A stretch of DNA of 64,000 bases from Ectocarpus siliculosus (Eukaryota; Sar; Phaeophyceae; Ectocarpales; Ectocarpaceae). Numbering within the stretch: position 1 is the stretch's first letter; the number at the start of each line of letters is the position of its first letter. Location: positions 2,540,176-2,604,175 of the forward strand of contig FN649744.1 in NCBI GenBank assembly GCA_000310025.1, written 5' to 3'. Made by a program: the position numbers and the translations under genes. The notes below the pieces were generated by a model. That model worked only from the letters and a program-made list of their open reading frames with translations. It was not told the DNA's origin and searched no databases. Shown one piece after another: positions 36,031-46,200 of this stretch.

Positions 36031-36202
36031 GACGTGAATGAAGATACGTGAGATATCCTTGTTTTTATTGGCGGGGCGCCGTTGATTTGCAAACCTGAAG
36101 ATATGGGTATGTGGGTTATCCCAGCATTGGGTGCCCCCCGGTCGCATTTGGTTGGTCTGCCGCACAACACTCCGTCGGATAGATAGCAAGAGCTACATAC
36201 GA
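36031..36202. promoter_or_regulatory. Bidirectional promoter, coiled-coil gene (-) / costars gene (+)
   Basis: Only 172 bp separate the two ATG codons, so both 5' UTRs and the core promoters must share or overlap this segment. An inverted CCAAT box (ATTGGC) lies near 36067-36072. There is no clear TATA box. Confidence 0.5.
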
Positions 36203-39200
36203 ATGGGCGACACGCAGCAAGTAGACCGAGAGGTGGAGCATCTTAGGGTCGTCATCACCAGATTAGGCTCTGCTCAGCCGGACGGGAAAAGTGAGAACGC
36301 TGCCGATTGATTGCCATGTAGAAGATCATCCAAGCCGCCGCCTACAGCAAGTACATCAGTACCGTTGTAGTAGCGGACCTGCATCCGGTGTAGTTTCACG
36401 GGAACTCTTACATAGTGCTGTTCTCAGGGTTATACACGTAGAGGCTAGGGCAGCAGCAGTGCTCGTAGCAAAGACCGGCATAACTCACGTAGTCCTTTGG
36501 TGGTACAACATGCTATTGTCCAAGAGGCGCTCATGATGTGCCTCAAAACATTGGATGTACGGATTTTGCCGAACCGTCACACAAATATCCAGCAACGTGT
36601 TCAGCCGTAGCGTGCTACGACATATGCAACCATGTGTGTGTAGCATCCATCCGAATCAACGGCTGTGTGAACACATCTTACCGTTGATTCGACAACATGT
36701 CACATAGTTTGGTTCACAACAAAGTCCCAACAATATCTGCACATGAAGTTGTTGAGAGAGATACTAATAAGGCCACTTGTTAAGCTGTCCTTTTTTGGGC
36801 TGTCCCTTTTCTCAAAAAGGGACGAACCAAAAAAGAATCTAGCAAAAAGATGACCCACTTGTTACGGTGCTGGTCGATCCTTTTTGCTCATCCGCCAAAA
36901 AAAATGACCCTGCAACAAGTGCAACGGCCGTTCGTCACACAATAAGTACCTTGGCACCGAGTTGGTTTTTCGGTGATATCTCCGCACAGAGCGAAGCATC
37001 AGCAACTGTAAAGCTATCCCCCGCGAGCTGGGTGCTTGGTCCGCCTTGTGTGGCGGCTGATCGAGACCACAGGGCAGTGGGAGGCACGGCAACTGAGGTG
37101 GCGAGAGTCAACAGCACCTTGAAAAACCCCACCGCGCCAACAACCAGCTTTGTTTGCTCTTTTTTGCCCATGCCGCAACTTTGGTTCATGGATGCTCCCT
37201 CGCCACACACTGAAACAACAGCGATGACAAAGGTATCCGCCACGAGCTATGTGTATGGTCCGTCTTGTGTAGTGGTTGATACAGACCAGAAGGCTGACGG
37301 GCGGTCAGAGGTTGTGAGCCCGAGAGTGGTGGACAAGCGGGAAAAATGACCCGCCGCGTCTCCAAGCATATTTTTTGTTCTTTTTCCCCGTGTTGCAACT
37401 TTGGTTCATCGATGCTCCCTCGTCACACACCGAAGCAACAGCGATGACAAAGGTATCCGCCATGAGCTGTGCGTCTGATTCGTCTTGTGTGGTGATTGAT
37501 ACAGACCAGGACGCTATAGGTCGCCCAGAAGTTGGGTTCGCAAAAGTTGACTGTGCACCAAAAAGACCCACCGCTGCTGCGTCCAGGCTCTTTCGGCTCG
37601 TTTGCCGCTTGTTTGCCGCACACATCGGGTTGTCCACCTGGTCAGCCGAATGACAACATTACGTCTATCGCCGAGGCTACTGACTCCGTACCAGTCACAT
37701 GACACGACTCGTGCGAATACCGTTAGAGTTTGCGGGGATCATCCGTCGAGATATTCAAGTTTGTGGGCAAGTGTCATGTGTTGTGACAGAAAAAGGACAA
37801 CAAAAAAGGACCGTCCCATCCTGTCACAAAGTTGCCCAAAAAGGGACAGGATGGGGCGATCTTTTTTCGCTGTCCCTTTTCGGGAGGTTCAAAAATGCAA
37901 AAAAAGACCACGTAACAAGTGGTTCTTGGTCAGTTGTCCCTTTTTGAGAAAAGGGACAGCCCAAAAAAGGACAGCTTAACAAGTGGCCTAAACACGGTTT
38001 TTCACAACCTGTTTTTTTTTTTTTTCTTAATATGACACGACGAAACCATCTCTATCATTGAAAAGAGTCTGAGACAGATTAGCAATGGATTCATAGCGTC
38101 AGAAAGTACCTGTATGTCTACGATTTCCCAGACAGCACATAGGGACATCTCCCCTGCGGGTAACAGGCTCAACAAGACAGTTTGGTAGCTGTCTTGTGTG
38201 TCTCATATATTTTTTAAGACGGCACGGAACAACTTTTGAGCAAGGATCACACCCTTGAATTGCCTCAATCTTGAGACCAGCAGGCTATTTTTGGTGTGAA
38301 GCTCTGTACGCGTACCTATCGGATTTAGTATTGTGCCCTTGGGCTGCGCTCAATTTGTCACCTCATATCCTCATATGCCAGGGGGTCATCGCCAGTCATG
38401 AGACCATTTACTTCGTGTCCCAGATGAAAACTTCTCCCCCGACCGACCTTCCACTTTGAAGTCTCCCGCTTGACAACATCAGCCGCCCTTGTCCTGACAA
38501 ACGAAGACTGCTGTTCATCAACACAACAGCACTCCAAGTTTGTGTGTATTGTGTGATTTGGTGGCTTGGTTGGTCTCTCCGTGGTTGGGACACGCTGGCC
38601 GGCGTACGTAACGGCCGGCGCCCTTATTCTGTCCACCTATACTACTGTAGGCGTCCACAGGATGAAACAAACCGCATCAACATCCGCATCCGCATCCGCA
38701 TCCGCATCCGCAGTCCACACTTTTCTTTGTGTCCTAGCTTTTGCCTCGAGAAATTAGTTGCGCCAATCTCTTGAGCCAAACGTGTCTCTTTCCGAGATCT
38801 CGCCCCCCCCTCATCGTCCGAGCTGCTACCGTGCGTGATTTATTGCCGTCACGATTGCCGCAGTCGGGGTGTCGTTCGGCAATCTCTTCGACGACGAGGA
38901 GGGCCAGCAGTTCTTCGAGGCCATCGTGGGGACGCTCCGCGCAGCCAAGAAACGCGGCGTGGTGGACTTCAAGGGGCAGGTGCGTGGGAACGCGCTCCGC
39001 TTTTTTTTTTGGGGGGGGGGGGCGCGTACCCTTATGTTTTGCATGCCTTAGCGAATAGACCATTGACCACGCTTCCTCGAGAGGACGGGGCATTGTTCCC
39101 ACAGGACCGATCATTGATGGCCTATCACTGCCTTTCGGGGGGGTTGGAAATGTCCTTTGGGGTAGAAAAATGGGCTCGCACAAAGGAGCGAGCGCCTTGA

Positions 39201-39530
39201 TGTAAGCGCCGAGAGTTACACTGCGAGAGGGACAGACACTCGACGCTGACCTGACTTTGGTCGTTTTGGGAGGGGGCTGGCGTTCACAAAGCAAGCACAG
39301 AAGCGTATGGCCAGCACACAGGTATTCTCGTCGTATGTTGTTGTATTCGATGTTTGTGCGCAATAGTGTGTCGTAGTGACGGTACCAGGTTATGGAAGTA
39401 CACAGCTCTGGCAAGTGGATGATAACCCCAAACCTCTTTACGCCCCCCCCTTGGTTTCCATGCGCAGATGCTGTTGAAGGGGGCGCACGACGACGTGATC
39501 ATAACTTTGCTCAAGCCAATCGACGCCTGA
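36203..39530 (+). CDS. Costars family protein (ABRACL-like)
   Basis: Three exons: 36203-36290, 38864-38979, 39468-39530; 88 aa, phases 1 and 0. This is a full-length costars domain, a small winged-helix protein linked to actin regulation and cell motility in Dictyostelium and animals (ABRACL). Exon 1 gives the N-terminal helix (VDREVEHLRVVITRLGS) and the DGK turn. Exon 2 gives VSFGNLFDD, then FFEAIVGTLRAAKKRGVVDF, which matches the family core FEALVGTLKAAKKRKI. Exon 3 ends with LLKGAHDDVIITLL. The length is that of the family. Intron 1 (2,573 bp) contains the Harbinger-like element 36771-37988 and a hexamer microsatellite. The gene is divergent from the coiled-coil gene. Confidence 0.92.
36771..36823 (+). 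repeat. Left terminal inverted repeat
   Basis: 53 bp, perfectly complementary to 37936-37988. Confidence 0.95.
36935..37600. repeat. Three ~220-bp diverged tandem units inside the transposon
   Basis: Units 2 and 3 are clear: GCGATGACAAAGGTATCCGC recurs exactly 220 bp apart at 37221 and 37441, with matching CAACTTTGGTTCAT and GATACAGACCAG. Unit 1 is older, with AACTGTAAAGCTATCCCC near 37004. Both strands are open for 80-160 codons. On the minus strand each unit reads like ADTFVIAVxSVCxEGASMNQ, so a captured repeat-protein fragment is possible. Confidence 0.75.
37936..37988 (-). repeat. Right terminal inverted repeat
   Basis: 53 bp, perfectly complementary to 36771-36823, followed by the TAA target duplication. 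Confidence 0.95.
38682..38712 (+). repeat. (ATCCGC)n microsatellite
   Basis: About five hexamer units lie in intron 1 of the costars gene. Confidence 0.9.
39011..39125 (+). repeat. Dispersed G-run repeat, subfamily B copy 1
   Basis: A run of G is followed by GTACCC, TTTTGCATGCC, GACCATTGACCACGC, CCTCGAGAGGACGG and TGTTCCCACAGGACCGATC. It matches 54974-55092 and is related at its start to the 53303 family. It lies in intron 2 of the costars gene. Confidence 0.8.
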
Positions 39531-39772
39531 GCAACTCGAGCTGCCGGAAGAGCGTGCACCAAATGCGGAGCATACTTCCCGGATAATAATAAAACAAGAC
39601 GATCTTTTTGCGAGCTTGGCTGCGTGACACAGGCAGCCGCTGCTCTCACCTATTGGTTGCTTGCTCCTTGAGCAAATATTTTATACCTGAATTGATTGTT
39701 TTTTGTAGTGTCGGGCGTGGTACGTTGTAGAGCACAAACAAGGTTGCTTTTGTCGGCATCCTGGCCGAGGAG

Positions 39773-40576
39773 ATGAGCGCGGCGGTGTCAAGCGGGGCAG
39801 CTTCCGGTATCGGCGAACAAGAGAAAGAACGCCAGGACGCTGCCGCCACCTTGGACGAGATAGACGGCTGCCTTCGCCGGTGGAAAGCCGCGCGGCACGA
39901 AGGCCAGGCGGTCCTGACGGACCTCAGCAACGCTCTCCTGCTTCGGACATACGTGGACAAAGGAGGTGGTGGTGGTGGTGGTGGGCGTGCCGCCACCGAT
40001 GGTGCGGTGTGGGGCGCTCTGGCGGGTGCGGGGACGACGGTTTCACGTGTGTCGGTCGCCACCGAGCACCGCGCTCGTCGCCTCCACGGCGACCTGAGCG
40101 CTCTGCAAGACGCCATGGTCGCCGCAGCGGGGGAACTCCGCCGGCACGCCCGAGAGGTACGGCGGCGCTGGGTGTCTGCACGGGCGGGAGGGGAGGACCA
40201 CCGCACAAGCGGTAGTAGTAGCGGCGCCAAGGCAAGGGTGGAAGCGGCAGATGCAGTAGCCGTTGCGGTGCAGGACGGCGATGGTGCCGGGTGCGGCAGC
40301 GGGGCTGGCGGCGGCGGCGGCGGTGCGGCGGTTGGAGGCGGCTACGCGCTCGTGGACGTCGCCGACACCACGTCTCAGGTCGCCGAGATGCTCATGAAGG
40401 AAGCCTTGGTCACGGCCACCGTAGTGCAGGGAGTTGGCCAAGAGCACGGCAGGGACGATAGGGAGGCGCTAACCGTCTACGCCGCGGCTTGGATGATGCA
40501 GCCGTATGTCGACGCGGGGCGGTTGAAGGAGCTAGAGGTTATGGTCGGAGGGCAGGGAAGGGGAAAGCGCGGCTGA
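39773..40576 (+). CDS. Unknown intronless protein, 267 aa
   Basis: A single open frame from ATG 39773 to TGA 40576 with strongly GC-ending codons. Residues 10-60 and 90-140 look helical (LDEIDGCLRRWKAARHEGQA; ATEHRARRLHGDLSALQDAM). They are followed by Gly/Ala-rich linkers and a conserved-looking C-terminal helix pair (SQVAEMLMKEALVTATVVQG; EALTVYAAAWMMQPYVD). No signal peptide or membrane segment. I do not recognise it with confidence. The order of helices faintly recalls the C1orf109/AIRIM family, but that is a guess. It starts 242 bp after the costars stop on the same strand. Confidence 0.55.
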   Translation: MSAAVSSGAASGIGEQEKERQDAAATLDEIDGCLRRWKAARHEGQAVLTDLSNALLLRTYVDKGGGGGGGGRAATDGAVWGALAGAGTTVSRVSVATEHRARRLHGDLSALQDAMVAAAGELRRHAREVRRRWVSARAGGEDHRTSGSSSGAKARVEAADAVAVAVQDGDGAGCGSGAGGGGGGAAVGGGYALVDVADTTSQVAEMLMKEALVTATVVQGVGQEHGRDDREALTVYAAAWMMQPYVDAGRLKELEVMVGGQGRGKRG

Positions 40577-40603
40577 AAGATTTTCAATTTTTGTGCAAGG
40601 CGC

Positions 40604-40635
<32 letters not shown>

Positions 40636-42173
40636 GGTCCCTGTTCTAAGCCCCGGCTGTGTGTTGCTGGTGGACAAGTTTTGTCCAGTAAGGTGGTATG
40701 TCTCTGTTTCTATGTTTCTATGTGTCGCAAATAGCTTTACGACACAGTTTGTTTCAGACGAATCTTACCGATTATTGTTTCAAGTCTCGCGCACAAGTGT
40801 TCACGTCGTGCTATACCTGCTACGCGGACGCGCGCAGTTTTAGTTTCCCTTAAAACGGTGAAAGTTCACGACGCAGGGGGGCACTTCGTGAGCTTCATTT
40901 TCATGACAGAGTAGTTGTTGTGTGGAAGCAATATGAGGCGTTCTGTGGACCAGTATATTCGTGTTGTTGATTTGGTCCTGTGCTCGATGATTGTAGGGTA
41001 GGCGATACCCAAAGTATGTTGCGCAACGAAACTGGGGCGCCAGCGTTGTAGGACGTGCCGCTTGATGATACATATGACATCACGACTGCCGTAACCTCGA
41101 AGGTACCACCGTGCGTGGACGGAAACCATATGGTATGATGGCCTGTTAAGTGAAAAATGCGTGCAATCCTCCATCGTAGGACAGATATTTAAAGGGCTCT
41201 GCTGCGCCAACAATCTTATCGCGAGAGACGAAGACCTCCACGCGGAAGGATCGGTCATAATCGGTACCACTCAAAACTCGCCGATGTGTGCTTACGCAAA
41301 CCCGACACATTTTGCAAACACAAGATACGGTTTCAGTTGGCCAAAGCGTGTGGCGGGAGGTATTGCTTGAACACCCCGGCCGTGGTGAGGAATTCGGTTG
41401 CTGGGGGGGGAAGGTGTACGGTTCAATAGTTTGATTCAAGTAGGGTCGCGGTCCTGAAAGGTACTGTAACTCATTGGGAGCTCGATCGAGACGATTGATC
41501 AAAGGTGACTTGGTACTTGCATAGTACTTAATGGAATCGATGAAACGTCTCGCCATTGCCTTCCCAGGCCCCGGATAAAAAAATAGTCGAGAGAGGGCGA
41601 GCACCGTTTATCTCCCCCCGTTTTCCGCGCTGGTTTTCCAGAAGAATATGCAAACCCCACAGACGCACTAGTCTACTGGTATGCTGTATGCGGCCATCCA
41701 CAAGAAGAGCAAGGCGGCATGAAGCGTTGAAGGCACAGGACAGGGCACATGATTTTTCTTTCTATGCATGCGTACAGAAAGAGGCGCAAAACAAGCACTT
41801 TGTCTGAACTCTTTCACCAGAGGATCCCACCGAACCTAACTCCAACCCATCTACAACGCTGCTGACCCTAACGCAGCCTTGGGTTTAGAGTAATTGACAG
41901 CAGTCAGTGGGCACGTGGACACTCACTGGTCCTTCTGCGGATCATGCACCTAGATGTGGATATGTATCGTCAAAAAAATGCATACCCGGGTGATGTTGCC
42001 ATCCACGGCCCCCCCTCCGGCTCTTTGCTTCGTTCCCCCGTTGGCAGACACGCGTTGCCCTCCTGTCTGCTGCTATCTTGCTGTACCCGGGTGACTGCTT
42101 TTGTGCCCAACGAGAGAGAGACAGGCCTCTTGTTGTGCGCCCCCTTCTTTCTGCCGCCTTTCCAGAGAGAAAC
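40577..42173. other. No recognisable gene
   Basis: Begins with the (CT)n tract and otherwise holds short unsupported frames on both strands. The right end is the upstream region of the plastid helix-protein gene. Confidence 0.4.
40602..40635 (+). repeat. (CT)n microsatellite
   Basis: A CT dinucleotide run just downstream of the 39773-40576 gene, probably in its 3' UTR. Confidence 0.9.
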
Positions 42174-43165
42174 ATGGGGAAGTCAGGGCGGACGCTGTTG
42201 GTGGCGCTCCTTGCGCTGCTGGTGTCGCCGGATGTGCTGGGCTTCAGCTTGAGCCCGGCGGGAGCGCGTAGATCAAGGCAGCAGCACCAACGGGCACCTA
42301 GGGGGAAGAGGTCGTCAGCGGCGAGGACCTTGAACATGGCGGCAGACCCGCGCTTCGACGGGTGAGCTCGGCCTTCTCCGCACGCCGGGTAGCGGTGTCA
42401 TTGCATGAGTAAGACCATGTGGGGAGTTTGTATGTGTCGACACCCCGGCCGCACGATTTCAGGAGGAGAGCGTTCATGTGCCCGGTTGCATTCGGCCGGG
42501 GGTGTCGTGCTGGTGTGGTTGCGCCCTCCTGAGTATCCCGGCTGTCCTTCGTGCCGCGGGCGTCAAACAAGCGGGCGTCTGTCCCGAGGCAAGGGATGCA
42601 CGGTTTTGTTTCGCACATGTCTGTTGATTGTCCATTTCAACAACACTCGACTGCCATATGTAGACTAGACTAATTGCGTTGCAAGCTGTCCCTTGGGCGC
42701 TCCTACACAGCCGCTCGAGCGCATACGGGACCATACGGCAGCGATCTATTTACATTGCAGACGCATGTTTCAACTTGGGGCGACCGTAACCAAATCACTA
42801 GGATTTGTCTTCGTTTCGGGTTTACCCGCTTTCTGCCTGCTCACAGCAGCAGTGACCCCCATGGCAACCCGCCTCTCCTTCAGCAAGCACATTTACACAC
42901 AACGGCAAAATGTGAAAGGGGGATATCTACAAATCAATGTACATCACGGGTAGCCTGTATCAAGGGCTGCTGCATGATCGCGCTAGGTACATGCGACACG
43001 CCGACGGCCAATTCGAGCGCGCGGACAGGGGTGGTTGATTTGCTCTCGAATCTTAGTAGCTCAAAAAAGGCCGGTTGCCGCGACAACAGAGGCGCGGTCG
43101 CATGCACCATCTCTCACCCCCCACAAGAAAAATATTTCGAAGTAGAAAATAGTCTCCTGTATCTC

Positions 43166-43243
<78 letters not shown>

Positions 43244-46200
43244 CTCCAATCCCGCCTGCAGGTGTGTGAGACACGCATTCTTGACTCTGAAAGGTCTCTC
43301 TGTGTACACATGGCCGACCAAAAGCACCATCAAAACGCGTGCGGATAGGCAGCCAGTGGGGGTGTTGCAGAGAGCAGAGAGGGATACTGACGCTCGACCA
43401 CCGGAGGCCTTTGTGTACTACAGCTAGTGATGGCTTCGTTCCTTCTTTCGCACAGGGAGTTGCGATTTGTCCTTGACGGTCATGAAACGAAATCCTACAC
43501 CCCAGCAGGCTCGAGGTGTTCATGCGCGGTCGCTCACGAGCTTCTACGCACCCTATGTTGACGGCGTTGCTTCTCGTGCTGGAAATCTCCGATCCGTTCT
43601 TGAAGTGACGGCCTGATTTTTTGTGGTTCAAGTTGCCACCTATTTTGAATCCCCAATTTCAATGACCCTTTGGACTGCTGTCTCGGGGCACGCGACCGAC
43701 CGTTGGCTTTCGACATCGAACGCTTTGAGTAGCAACTTCTACAGCAACCCACTTAGCCCAAAAATTTGACACGCTCACAGAAATAATTCCCAGCTGCGGG
43801 CGGTGGGCGATGTGGGTGCCGCACGGCCATCGTGCCAACCGCATGCGGTCCAGCAGCGGTAGTGCCAACAACACGAGGTCAGTTCATGGGAGGTGGGAAA
43901 GGGGCGTAGTCCCAACTCCGGCACTGCGACAGTGCAAAAAACATTTTTCTCCGCGCAACACCGAAGTCCCACTTTTCCGGCCAGCAAAAAGCCTCATCAT
44001 CGTGTTTTCCCTGTTGATCAATCGCCGTGTTTGGCTCCTACCCCCCCCCCCCTCCTCAGCTCTCAAGGCGTCTATTTGGGTGCCATTTGTTACCTTTTTA
44101 GGCCTGACCACGCATACACCCCCTCTAAACGCTACACTTGTGGCCCTCCCCTGTGTCGCCCCCCCCCCCCCCCCCCCTAAACGAAAGCCTCGTCGATCGC
44201 GTGGAAACCGCGGCGAAGGCCCCAAGGGAATCCATCCCCGTTTTCAAGAGCCAGGAGGCGGACGCGCCCGCCACGATCGCGGAGGTTAAGGAGCAGGTGG
44301 CCCCCGCAGCAACGAAGGTGAGAGCGATCGTCGCCTGTTCGTAGTCGAACGCTTGCTGTTGTGATTGTTTTCAACGCAGCTCGTTTTTTGTTCACGCGCA
44401 GAGAGAGAGAAAGAGAGAGACAGGCCGGCGCCAGCGAAATGGGGTGCTGCCGCCATACCACCCCCTTGTGTGCTTGACTCCCAACGGCTCTTCGCACACC
44501 CTGTTGGTTGGCGGATAATTTCCATTTATTCAAGCGGTTTTTAGGGCGGTTCCCTCTTTTTCGAAGCGTTGGGTACAGTCGCTTGGACAAAACCTGTGCG
44601 TTCTCGGTCGAAACATCGTCCGCTGTTCTCGGGCAACATAGCCTTTTCTTCAAAAACTGATGATCGAAAGCAAGAAACGCGCGGGTAATCGGTGGCCAAA
44701 ATTGTTTGCCCCACACAATCCTTCTACGTTTTTTTTTTTTTGAACGATTTGCGACAACTGCTGCGCGCGCGCGGTGTCTGGTCCAGGTCGTCGCGGAGCA
44801 GCGACCGCCCTCAGCTTCGGCGGCGGGTAGCGGTCAGGCCTACGACAGCGCCGTGTCCGTCGGGTCGGTGGGGCTGCAGGTGGCGGAGGGCCTAGCGGTG
44901 CTGGCCGCCGTCCCTGCCATCCTCACTGCTCGTGAGCTGTTGTTGCCCCCTAACAGACGTTGCGACATGCTGTTTTTTGTGTGTTTGTTTGGTGGCAATG
45001 GTGGGTGCCGTCGCGCGTTGTGATTGGTGTAGAGTTTTTCTCTGGCCGCTCGTTTTGTGTCGCGACGGCTGTTGTATTCGTCGGTCTTGTGGGCTGCAGG
45101 CGGGCGGGTTTTTCTCTGGTACTGGTGTCTGGCTGATGGGGGTCCCGTGTTGGTATGGTGCCAGAAATGGGGGGTAGCGAAGCGAGCGCTGCCACTCGAG
45201 CCAGAGCATTTGTAGGACCGGCGACTAACAAACGCCGCCTACCGTCATGAACAATTTCACCCACTACAACCTTCTCTCAGCGCATGTAGCTCAACCCGAC
45301 CCACTCCGTAGCCGCGCCGCACCGCACCCAACCCGGCTCCACATCAGCAACACCCGCGCGCCTAACCAACGAAAACTCTCGCGCAGTTAACAAGACCTAA
45401 CCGCACCGTACCGTCTGCAAATCACCCAAAACTCTCGCGCAGTTAACAAGCAGAAGGCGACGCAGGAGCGTAAGGACAAGAACCAGGCAAGGGCCGACGA
45501 GCTCGCCAAGGGCCGTCAGGCCAGGGCAGACGCCAAGGCGGCCGCTCTCGCCCAGGCCGCCATCGACCGCAAGGAAAAGCAGGAGGGCATCGCCCAACGC
45601 ATCGAGGTTGGTTTTGAGGTTTTTTTAAGCGTGTGTACGAGACGGTGGTGATAGCTGCTGTGTGAAGCGGATTTGGAGTGGAGTTGTTGCCACGTGAGGC
45701 GGGACACATGCCTGAGACTGGGTTGCGCGCGAGTGGGCGAAAGAGAGGCAACACCAGAGCATATTTATTTGGCGTGCTATGACCGAACCTGCTCAAATAT
45801 GTTTGCGCCTCGCTTCAAAACCATTAGTAGGGCGGAATGGTGTGTTGTTTTTTTTTACAAAATGTCAGGATATGTCTGCTCTCATCTTCCCGCCCACCCA
45901 CCTTCCCCCTTTAGTCATTATATTTGGCGTTGTGTGGCATGCCGTGATTTATCGAATTATCTACACCAAAGGGACGATGGAAGGGTTGGCGGAGGAAACA
46001 AGGCATGGGAGTGGGCATCAACGATCATCCTCCAGATCGTTCTCCTCGATATGCGCATGCACCATTCGGCGCACTTCTAGCGCCGTCGGCTTTTTGCCAA
46101 CTCTCGCCCGCTGCCTGGCGCGCTCTCCCGTTAACGTCCCCTTGTCCCCGGCCGTTCCGTTCCCGTCTTCCAACCTATCGTCTCGCTGCCACCGGTACAA

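Larger units (their letters stand above)
36771..37988. mobile_element. PIF/Harbinger-like non-autonomous DNA transposon
   Basis: The 1,218-bp element is bounded by perfect 53-bp terminal inverted repeats starting GGCCACTTGTTAAGC (36771-36823 and 37936-37988). It is flanked by TAA on both sides (36768-36770 and 37989-37991), the 3-bp TWA target duplication of PIF/Harbinger elements. Another copy of CACTTGTTACG lies just inside each end. The right subterminal part has its own palindrome (GTCCCATCCTGTC / GACAGGATGGGG near 37821-37858). The interior is three diverged ~220-bp units. I see no transposase, so it depends on one elsewhere. It is inserted in intron 1 of the costars gene. Confidence 0.88.

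Noticed and set aside
38734-39414. 226-codon open frame on the minus strand
   Set aside because: It is the shadow of the costars exon 2 region, which has a clear domain and splice sites on the plus strand.
39646-40230. 194-codon minus-strand frame
   Set aside because: Antisense of the GC-rich 39773-40576 coding frame; Arg/Ala/Pro composition is typical of a shadow.
43053-43631. Minus-strand frame with long Arg/Glu dipeptide run
   Set aside because: Produced by the (CT)n microsatellite in an intron.
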